In this document: positions 27,101 to 32,745 of the stretch, piece by piece | Layout: each line of letters begins with the position of its first letter | How positions within the stretch are numbered: the stretch's first letter is position 1 | Origin: Marivivens aquimaris | GTDB taxonomy: Bacteria > Pseudomonadota > Alphaproteobacteria > Rhodobacterales > Rhodobacteraceae | Direction of reading: 5' to 3' | Assembly: GCF_015220045.1 (NCBI RefSeq) | Contig: NZ_JADBGB010000001.1 | Location: 1,827,001 to 1,891,000, forward strand | DNA length: 64,000 nucleotides | Notes under the pieces: generated by a model | Told to the model about the DNA's origin: nothing | Seen by the model: only the letters and a program-made list of their open reading frames with translations | Database searches by the model: none | Program-made: the position numbers and the translations under genes

Positions 27101-27507
27101 ACATCGATCTGGAGCACGACGTCTTCAACGGCGGCTACGCTATCGTCAGCGGCCAGCACTTCGTTGTTCCGACCGTCGAGGTAGAGGGTGTAATCATCGC
27201 CCGCGAAGAAAATCTGCTCGACGCCAACGATAGTGATCGTCTCGCTCTGACCCAGCGCATTAGTGCCCGACAGCAGCGCGAGCGGCGAGCCTGCCCACTT
27301 GTGCGGACGGAAGGTCGAGAGGAAATCGTAGTCCTCCATCGCCCCATCAATCACCAGCGTGTCGTCACCCCTTTGGCCGATAAAGAACTGTGTTCCGCCA
27401 TTGCTGTAGAAGGTGTCATCACCGCGCGAGCCAATTTCGAGTGTCGGGAGGAAATTCTTGTAACGATTGAACGATGAAAGAGCACCAAAGGCCGGAAATG
27501 CGAACAT
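24127..27507 (-). CDS. Large secreted ExeM/NucH-type nuclease
   Basis: A 1126-residue multidomain protein. Order: a short RTX-like start (GSRGDDTFYSNGG, GQRGDDTL; about 25-60), a tandem VCBS/cadherin-like region (about 130-340), a lamin-tail domain (from PRINEIHYDNVGTD, about 345-500), an OB-fold nuclease domain (about 515-615) and a C-terminal endonuclease/exonuclease/phosphatase domain. The EEP motifs are seen: SYNVLNYF, LALQEIENNG, HFKSKGD, MMGDMNAY and GSSDHDPL. The C-terminus ends in hydrophobic FLF after Asp/Thr, as in type I secreted proteins. No Sec signal is present. ATG at 27507 follows GGAGACAACT. It likely degrades extracellular DNA for nutrients or biofilm release. Confidence 0.85.
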   Translation of the reverse strand: MFAFPAFGALSSFNRYKNFLPTLEIGSRGDDTFYSNGGTQFFIGQRGDDTLVIDGAMEDYDFLSTFRPHKWAGSPLALLSGTNALGQSETITIVGVEQIFFAGDDYTLYLDGRNNEVLAADDSVAAVEDVVLQIDVADLLVNDFDADGDVLSVSSVAATSQLGASVTIENGLITYLTGDAMNALAEGEVVTDTFVYTVTDGYGSEVTATVSVEVTGTNDAPVVTVAPSVDVAENQTAVATAAATDVDGDTVTWSLSGDDAANFSINADGEISFIDAPDYETDPTSYNLTVTATDEAGGTSSEDLTVNVTDVVEADPTPRINEIHYDNVGTDTGEFYEVRVGAGADVSNLYVQLYNGSNGSSYDLKVMSNATKTSDGTYDYYVMEISGIQNGTNNGSGAADGIALAQNGELIEFLSYEGTMTGGFGYAFGVTSTDIGVAEDSSTPIGYSLQRLDDGTWAEAAPETKGYATGAEPEEPPVDNEIVLISTIQGDGYASGMTGQTVTVSAVVTQITNNGFFVQEEDIDADGNALTSEGVFVYTGGGEAVEIGNLVEVTGAVEEYFGLTQIRANDVVVIEQAAMTPEYVDLYLTPTEALSLEQYEGMLVEVHSGTEDALTIIENYNLARYGEIVVSAGTQMQPTQLYDAQTQQAEIEALNEANGNNRLILEDNTTSQNPDQFTYLPGGAGDNGNGYLDNGDDFGDDGSTIRLGAEMDSAKGVINYAYGDYRLNVTETLELDPATNEGAREDAPSDVGGTLQVASYNVLNYFTTIDVTGAGTGPDGTLDPRGADTASEFERQSSKIVQGILGTGAEVLALQEIENNGFGEGSAIDTLVGQINAEGGTNFAYVNPLAEGETHVGTDAIMTGIIYNADEVTLVHAEYLVYEESSADPTYAIAGEIADTLGVKFDDYDRNRPSTAATFIDNATGEEFTVVSSHFKSKGDSGLANVVDAAKAHIASGGTDITQEQLDALLADPNVDQGDGQGYWNAVRTDAAIELGNWITTDYNGTGATNVIMMGDMNAYAQEDPVQALGTDFNDLVDEFIGQDQAYSYVFDGMQGSLDQGLADDELMAHVTGVTEWHINADEPGLIGYDDTFTDSAFYNDGVYGSSDHDPLIVGLDFGTADTFLF

Positions 27508-27881
27508 AGTTGTCTCCAAAATGAGCTTGGTCATCAGCACACGTTAAGGAAGTTTGTAACTTGCGCTTAACACTCTGCTTAAACTGACGAGAATTTTAAC
27601 AAATGGTTAACTTTTTACGCGAAGGTGACGCAAAGTTAGCTCGTTATTAAGGCTGAAATTGGACAGAGAACGAAAGTTCCGATCCCAAAATCCACACCGC
27701 AGAACCTAGATTCTGGTCTGCGATTCAACTTTTGCTTGGTGCGCCGCGCTCGGCAGAAACGCCGGTCAGGCGGAAAATTTAGCCTCGCCCCAATCTCGGG
27801 TTAGCCAAACCGTTGTTCCCGTGATTTTCTGCGGATCGTATAGGATGAGTGACCCCCTATGTTGAGGGGACTGGAGCGACA
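27508..27881. promoter_or_regulatory. Intergenic region with CtrA-like motif
   Basis: This 374-nt AT-rich region lies between the divergent nuclease and flavoprotein genes and contains no convincing gene. A full TTAA-N7-TTAA motif, the consensus of the alphaproteobacterial cell-cycle regulator CtrA, is at 27596-27610. An imperfect one with 8-nt spacing is at 27567-27582. They lie 60-105 nt upstream of the nuclease start. A GGAG ribosome-binding site for the flavoprotein is just before 27882. Confidence 0.5.
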
Positions 27882-29096
27882 ATGAATACGCGCACTATCG
27901 ATACCGTTGTCATTGGCGCCGGACAGGCGGGCATCGCCGCGTCCGAACACCTGACGGCCCACGACATCCCGCATATCGTGCTGGAAAAGGACCGCATCGC
28001 GGAGAAGTGGCGCACTGGCCGCTGGGACTCGCTGGTCGCTAACGGTCCTGCTTGGCATGATCGCTTTCCGAATATGATCTTCCCCGAGACGTCCGCCAAC
28101 GGCTTCCCCGGCAAGGACGAAGTCGTGCGGTATTTCGAAGAGTATGCCGCGCGTTTCGATGCCCCGATCCGTTCCGGTGTCGAGGTACTGCGCGTTACGA
28201 AAGACGGCGAATATTTCATCGTCGAAACCTCCAAGAACACCTACCAAGCGCGCCATGTGATCGCGGCCACCGGACCGTTCCAGAAGCCTGTCTTTCCTGA
28301 CCTCATTCACTCCGGCGCGGTTCATCAGATTCACTCCGCCGCCTACCGCAATCCCGCCGAGCTAGCGGAAGGTGCGGTCATGGTGATCGGCGCAGGCTCT
28401 TCTGGCGTCCAGATTGCCGAAGAACTGGCCCGTGCGGGCCGAAAAGTATTCCTGTCGGTTGGCCCGCATGATCGCCCGCCCCGCAGCTATCGCGGAAAGG
28501 ATTTCGTCTGGTGGCTGGGCGTGCTTGGCAAATGGGATATGACCACACCAGGTGCGGGCCGCGCGCATGTGACCATCGCTGTCAGCGGTGCGAACGGCGG
28601 TCACACGGTCGATTTCCGCAAACTGGCGGAGCTCGATTTCACCCTCGTCGGACGTACCGACGAATGCGAAGGTGACGAGGTGCGGTTTGCCGATGACCTC
28701 GCCGAGAATATTCGAAACGGCGATGCAAACTACCTTTCGGTATTGCGTGAAGCCGACGCCTATGTCGCCGATCACAGTCTGAATTTGCCGCCGGAACCCG
28801 AAGCGCACGATATCGGCCCGCTGCCTGCTGCGGCGACCAATCCGATCCGTACGCTGTCGCTAAGCGAGGAGGACATCGGCACAGTCATTTGGGCGACCGG
28901 CTACACGCAGGATTTCAGCTGGCTCCAAGTCGATGGCGCGCTTGCCGATGGAAAGCCGTTGCACCACCGCGGCATCGGGGCCGTCGATGGCATCTACTAC
29001 CTCGGCCTACCGTGGCTTTCGCGTCGGGGATCGTCATTCATCTGGGGTGTCTGGCACGACGCGAAATTCGTCGCAGACCACATCGCAACTAGCTGA
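27882..29096 (+). CDS. FAD/NAD(P)-dependent oxidoreductase, flavin monooxygenase-like
   Basis: A 404-residue protein with two dinucleotide-binding motifs: GAGQAGIAASEHL near residue 9 for FAD and VIGAGSSGVQIAEEL near residue 167 for NAD(P)H. Between them is the segment SLVANGPAWHDRFPN, as in flavin-containing monooxygenase and CzcO-like proteins. It ends with WATGYTQDFSWL, typical of this group. It likely hydroxylates or oxidises a small nitrogen, sulfur or carbonyl compound. It overlaps the convergent argE-like gene by 8 bp, so the two are not in one operon. GGAG precedes the ATG at 27882. Confidence 0.82.
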   Translation: MNTRTIDTVVIGAGQAGIAASEHLTAHDIPHIVLEKDRIAEKWRTGRWDSLVANGPAWHDRFPNMIFPETSANGFPGKDEVVRYFEEYAARFDAPIRSGVEVLRVTKDGEYFIVETSKNTYQARHVIAATGPFQKPVFPDLIHSGAVHQIHSAAYRNPAELAEGAVMVIGAGSSGVQIAEELARAGRKVFLSVGPHDRPPRSYRGKDFVWWLGVLGKWDMTTPGAGRAHVTIAVSGANGGHTVDFRKLAELDFTLVGRTDECEGDEVRFADDLAENIRNGDANYLSVLREADAYVADHSLNLPPEPEAHDIGPLPAAATNPIRTLSLSEEDIGTVIWATGYTQDFSWLQVDGALADGKPLHHRGIGAVDGIYYLGLPWLSRRGSSFIWGVWHDAKFVADHIATS

Positions 29097-30225
29097 GCCG
29101 CAACGCCTCCAGAACGCGGCCCAACATGTCATCGCAGGCGGCGAGCTGGCTTTCCTCGATGTACTCGTCCGGCTTGTGGCCCTGCGCGCTCATCGATCCC
29201 GGACCGCAGACCACGGTCGGAACGCCGAGCTGGGCAAAGAAGCCCGCCTCTGTGCCGAATGCGACTTTGAAAGGTTTGGCATTTTCCGCGAGCGCAAAGG
29301 CGCGCTGGACGCCAACGCTTTCGGGGGCCGCGTCAAATCCGGGGTAGCTGTTGAAAACCTCGATCTCGATACCCGCGCCGTTCTTGAAACCGGCGAGCGC
29401 CTTTGCCGCGGCGGCGTCTATCGATGACAACAGGTCTTCGGGTTTGTCAGCGGCGAGATGGCGGAATTCAAAAAGAACCTCCGCCCGATCAGGCACGATA
29501 TTCAACGCAGAGCCGCCGGTAATGCTGCCAACATGGAACGTCGAATAGGGAATGTCGTAGGCTTCGTCGTGAGCGCCCCTGTCGGCCATGCGGGTTTGGA
29601 CCACATCCAACTCACGCGCAAAGGCAGCCGCGACTTGCACCGCGTTGACGAACTTCGGTGCGAGCGAGCTATGCCCCGCCTGTCCCGTGCACACCGCCCT
29701 TAATGCCGATTTACCTTTATGACCTATGGCCACTTTCATCTCGGTCGGCTCGCCAACAATGCAAAGCGCAGCACTTTTGAAATGATCCGGCAGGTAGGCG
29801 ATCATGTTCTGCATCCCGACGCAGCCGATTTCCTCGTCGTAGGAGATGGAGAACATCAGCGGCGCCTGCAGGTCTTCTGCTTTCAAGCGGCCAGCGAGCG
29901 CGAGCATGGCGGCGAGAAAGCCCTTCATATCCGTTGCGCCGCGTCCGTAAATCCGGCCGTCCTGCCTCGTCGCTTGGAACGCCTCTTTGGTCCAGATCTG
30001 GCCATCTGTCGGCACGACGTCGGAATGGGCGGACAGGATGATGCCGCCCGATGCGATAGGTCCGAGGGTGCAGAACAGTCCCGCCTTTTCGCCATCTTCG
30101 ATCCGGTCGACCGTCCATCCACGCGACTTCAGGTATTCATCCACAAAGTCGATCAGAGGCAAGTTGGACTTCGCACTGACCGTCTCGAACGCGATGAGTT
30201 TTTCGAGCAGCGCGATGGTGTCCAT
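29089..30225 (-). CDS. ArgE/DapE-family M20 peptidase, N-acyl amino acid deacetylase-like
   Basis: A 378-residue M20 metalloenzyme resembling acetylornithine deacetylase. Metal ligands are His and Asp in SAHSDVVPTDG and GATDMKG, Glu-Glu in SYDEEIG, and Glu in VGEPTEM. GQAGHSS marks the lid domain and GHKPDEYIE carries the final His. It has no arginine biosynthesis neighbour. It lies last in a ridA-DUF1028-lysR-argE group, which suggests hydrolysis of an N-acyl, N-carbamoyl or related amino-acid derivative in catabolism. Its start overlaps the lysR stop by one base. Confidence 0.85.
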   Translation of the reverse strand: MDTIALLEKLIAFETVSAKSNLPLIDFVDEYLKSRGWTVDRIEDGEKAGLFCTLGPIASGGIILSAHSDVVPTDGQIWTKEAFQATRQDGRIYGRGATDMKGFLAAMLALAGRLKAEDLQAPLMFSISYDEEIGCVGMQNMIAYLPDHFKSAALCIVGEPTEMKVAIGHKGKSALRAVCTGQAGHSSLAPKFVNAVQVAAAFARELDVVQTRMADRGAHDEAYDIPYSTFHVGSITGGSALNIVPDRAEVLFEFRHLAADKPEDLLSSIDAAAAKALAGFKNGAGIEIEVFNSYPGFDAAPESVGVQRAFALAENAKPFKVAFGTEAGFFAQLGVPTVVCGPGSMSAQGHKPDEYIEESQLAACDDMLGRVLEALRLS

Positions 30226-31157
30226 TACTTCTTCTCCGGCATCACGCGCGGCATACGGCCTTCGGTCGTCCATTCCTTGGCGAAGTTGACGAAGTGCTTG
30301 ACCACCTGCGTGCTGTCCGCGCCCTTCATCATCGAAAGACCCATCTGCAATGTGGGCAGATCCGTTTCCAGCGGCACGAATGCCAGCGGCTTTCCGTCGG
30401 GCGAAAGATCGTTCAGCGGCCGCATATTCACGAGGCCAAAACCGAAGTCATGACCCACGAGGCTACGCAGAACAGCGATATCGCGGGTGCGCTCGACAAT
30501 GGTCGGACGCTCCGCGAGGTGACCGAAAAACGACAGGAAATATTCGGCGCTATACGGCAGATCGAGCAGCACCATCGGCAGCCACACGAGCTCTTCTGGC
30601 GCGACGCTAGTGCGTGACGCAAGCGGACTGTCACCGGCGACCATGACATAAGCGGGCATCCCGATCAGCGGGATGAAATCCATATCGGGTGGAATACCGA
30701 GATCATAGCTGACGGCAATGTCGATCTCCGCCCGTCGGAGTGCGGAGAAAATACCGTTCTGGTCCAGTTCGATCTGGGAGAATTTTACCTCTGGCGCGAC
30801 AGCCTCATAGGCGCGGCGCATCGCGGGCAGCACGACCTGCGCAAAGCTGACCATTCCGCCGACGGTGAGGGGACCGCGCATTTCGCCGCTGATGTCGCCA
30901 GCGATGTGCAGCATCTTGTCTGCCTCGCGCAGCACCACCTGTGCTTGCGCGAAAAGCGCCTTCCCAGCGGTGGTCAGTGACAAACCCTGCGCATGCCTGC
31001 GCACAAACAGAGGCAGACCCAATTCCGCCTCGAGCTGAGATATCGCTGAACTGACCGAAGGTGCTGATACGTTTACTCTTTCCGCAGCTAGCGTCACGCT
31101 TCCGCAGTCGCCAACGGCAACAAAGTACTCAAGCTGCCGGATCGTAAATCTCAGCAT
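30225..31157 (-). CDS. LysR-family transcriptional regulator
   Basis: A 310-residue LTTR. The winged HTH is at residues about 5-62 (QLEYFVAVGDCGSVTLAAERVN then SAPSVSSAISQLEAELG), and the substrate-binding domain follows from about residue 90. It is inside the ridA-DUF1028-argE group and coupled to the argE-like gene, so it probably controls that group. The TTAG-N7-CTAA palindrome upstream of ridA at 32415 fits the T-N11-A pattern of LysR operators. Confidence 0.9.
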   Translation of the reverse strand: MLRFTIRQLEYFVAVGDCGSVTLAAERVNVSAPSVSSAISQLEAELGLPLFVRRHAQGLSLTTAGKALFAQAQVVLREADKMLHIAGDISGEMRGPLTVGGMVSFAQVVLPAMRRAYEAVAPEVKFSQIELDQNGIFSALRRAEIDIAVSYDLGIPPDMDFIPLIGMPAYVMVAGDSPLASRTSVAPEELVWLPMVLLDLPYSAEYFLSFFGHLAERPTIVERTRDIAVLRSLVGHDFGFGLVNMRPLNDLSPDGKPLAFVPLETDLPTLQMGLSMMKGADSTQVVKHFVNFAKEWTTEGRMPRVMPEKK

Positions 31158-31228
31158 TCAAATTTTCCCAATCAAGAGGCCCAACCTTACTAACAGTTGA
31201 GCGAAAATCGTAAATAAATCAACTATAA

Positions 31229-31903
31229 CTATTCATCGCCCGGCACGCCATAAGACGGAGCAACGGTCGGATCGAGGGCACGCGTGACGTAATCGTCAGC
31301 TTGCGGCTTGTAGACGTCCCACGCCGCTTTCACATTGTCGATCGGACATCCCTCTGTCCAATCACAACGCAGTTCCGCATAGGGCCAACTTTGCTTATCA
31401 ACCAGCAGAATGCCTGCGGAATGGACGGGGCCGGCCTCGCCTCCGGCATCACGCGCCGCGAGAAGCGCGGTGAGGATGCGGTCGCCCAAGTGGCCCTCGG
31501 ACTGCTCGAACGCCGAAACCATTGCGGCAGGGATATCCGCGTTTTCCAGCAGATTGCCACCAGCGGCGACGTCCGTCCCAATGGCATGGCCGAAGATACC
31601 CAATGCTTCTTCGCCCGAATGCACAAAAGCGCTGCCGTCAGAGCCGATGGCGAGCACCTGTCGGAACTCGATATTACGACCGAATTTGCGGACTTCCTCG
31701 ATAGCGGCTTCAGCGCCCAATCCGCGCTGCATGTGGCTCAGCGCCAGAGGTCCCAGACGTGGATCGGTGATGTTCTGGGTTGCGACTGCCCCGACCCCCG
31801 CCCGTGCAAAAGCACAGCGGGCCGCAACAGCCGGAGAAGAGGACGAGATGCCAACGCCGAACATCCCTGTTTCTGCGCAGCGCGCAACGATCGAGAATGT
31901 CAT
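31229..31903 (-). CDS. DUF1028 family protein (putative Ntn-hydrolase fold)
   Basis: A 224-residue protein with the characteristic N-terminus MTFSIVARCAETGMFGVGISS and the following NITDPRLGP segment. DUF1028 proteins are thought to have an Ntn-hydrolase fold, and their substrate is not established. The ATG at 31903 overlaps the ridA stop (ATGA) and gives the family N-terminus. A longer frame to 31948 was rejected. RidA, DUF1028 and an M20 deacylase together are a recurrent grouping in Rid-family surveys and point to breakdown of an amino-acid-derived compound. Confidence 0.82.
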   Translation of the reverse strand: MTFSIVARCAETGMFGVGISSSSPAVAARCAFARAGVGAVATQNITDPRLGPLALSHMQRGLGAEAAIEEVRKFGRNIEFRQVLAIGSDGSAFVHSGEEALGIFGHAIGTDVAAGGNLLENADIPAAMVSAFEQSEGHLGDRILTALLAARDAGGEAGPVHSAGILLVDKQSWPYAELRCDWTEGCPIDNVKAAWDVYKPQADDYVTRALDPTVAPSYGVPGDE

Positions 31904-32322
31904 AGCGGATCCGGGATCACTGCGGTCGCATCGATTTCGACCAGCCATTCGGGCCGCGCTAGGGCCGACACAACCAGCCCGGTCGAGACAGGATGCACGC
32001 CTTTGATGTACTCGCCCATCGTCCGGTAGACGGCCTCGCGGTGGCGGACGTCAGTAATATAGACAACCACCTTTACGAGATGCTCCATCTCTCCGCCCGC
32101 CTCTTCGATCAGCTGACGGATGTTCTGCATGACCTTATGGGTCTGTTCGACCGGATCGTGGCTCTCGATGTTTTTCGCATCGTCGAGGTTCTGCGGACAT
32201 TGCCCGCGCATCCAGACGGTTTGCCCTCCGCGCGTGACGACAGCCTGCGCAAGGTCGTTATCCAGATTCTGCTCCGGATAGGTGTCCTTCGTGTTGAAAG
32301 GACGAATTCGTTTATGTTTCAT
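31900..32322 (-). CDS. RidA/YjgF-family protein
   Basis: A 140-residue Rid protein. It has the conserved middle EQTHKVMQNIRQLIEEAGG and VKVVVYITDVRHREAVY and ends with ARPEWLVEIDATAVI. The Arg before PEWLVEI is in the position of the Arg that binds the substrate carboxylate in imine-hydrolysing members. RidA proteins hydrolyse reactive enamines and imines from amino-acid oxidation or elimination. It is the first gene of the group, which suggests that such an intermediate forms in this pathway. It is longer at the N-terminus than E. coli RidA by about 12 residues. Confidence 0.87.
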   Translation of the reverse strand: MKHKRIRPFNTKDTYPEQNLDNDLAQAVVTRGGQTVWMRGQCPQNLDDAKNIESHDPVEQTHKVMQNIRQLIEEAGGEMEHLVKVVVYITDVRHREAVYRTMGEYIKGVHPVSTGLVVSALARPEWLVEIDATAVIPDPL

Positions 32323-32745
32323 ATCCCACCCTCGAATGACTAATGGCCACTCGCACCAACAGATGCGATGTCATTTCAGCATGTGTGAGGGAATAACGCT
32401 TTGCCTCAAATCAAGTTAGCCCACGGCTAACAAATGAGTAATCTGCGTTTCGTGTGAGGCTTTTAGCATGACGGGCGCACATGGAAAGTCGTGAAAACAT
32501 CACTATGACGCGAGAGATTTTTCCCATCTAGTACACGTGTGAAGTGCAAGGTTCGAAAGCCTTGCTATGTTGGACTTTCGCACACAGGACCAAAGTCCAA
32601 CCAACAAATGCGCACATGCTGAAGTTTGAATGCGCACCCTGAAAGACGTTGCCAGCGGGTCGATACAACCTAAAGTTAGAGAACCGACATTCTTTACGGT
32701 TGATTTTTAAACGCGAATTTCTCGCACGCTTTTTACATCTCGGAG
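32323..32745. promoter_or_regulatory. Divergent regulatory region between ridA and the RTX esterase gene
   Basis: This 423-nt non-coding region holds several symmetrical elements. A 17-bp palindrome GTTAGCCCACGGCTAAC is at 32415-32431 (LysR-type TTAG-N7-CTAA). ACACGTGT is at 32533-32540, shared with the ugp promoter. A perfect 10-bp inverted repeat, GTTGGACTTT and AAAGTCCAAC, is at 32569-32578 and 32592-32601. A direct repeat ATGCGCAC at 32608-32615 and 32630-32637 is spaced two helical turns. I saw no convincing small gene. Confidence 0.65.

Noticed and set aside
29089..30225. Arginine biosynthesis acetylornithine deacetylase.
   Set aside because: No arginine genes are near; the gene is coupled to lysR, DUF1028 and ridA. 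M20 family members have many N-acyl substrates.
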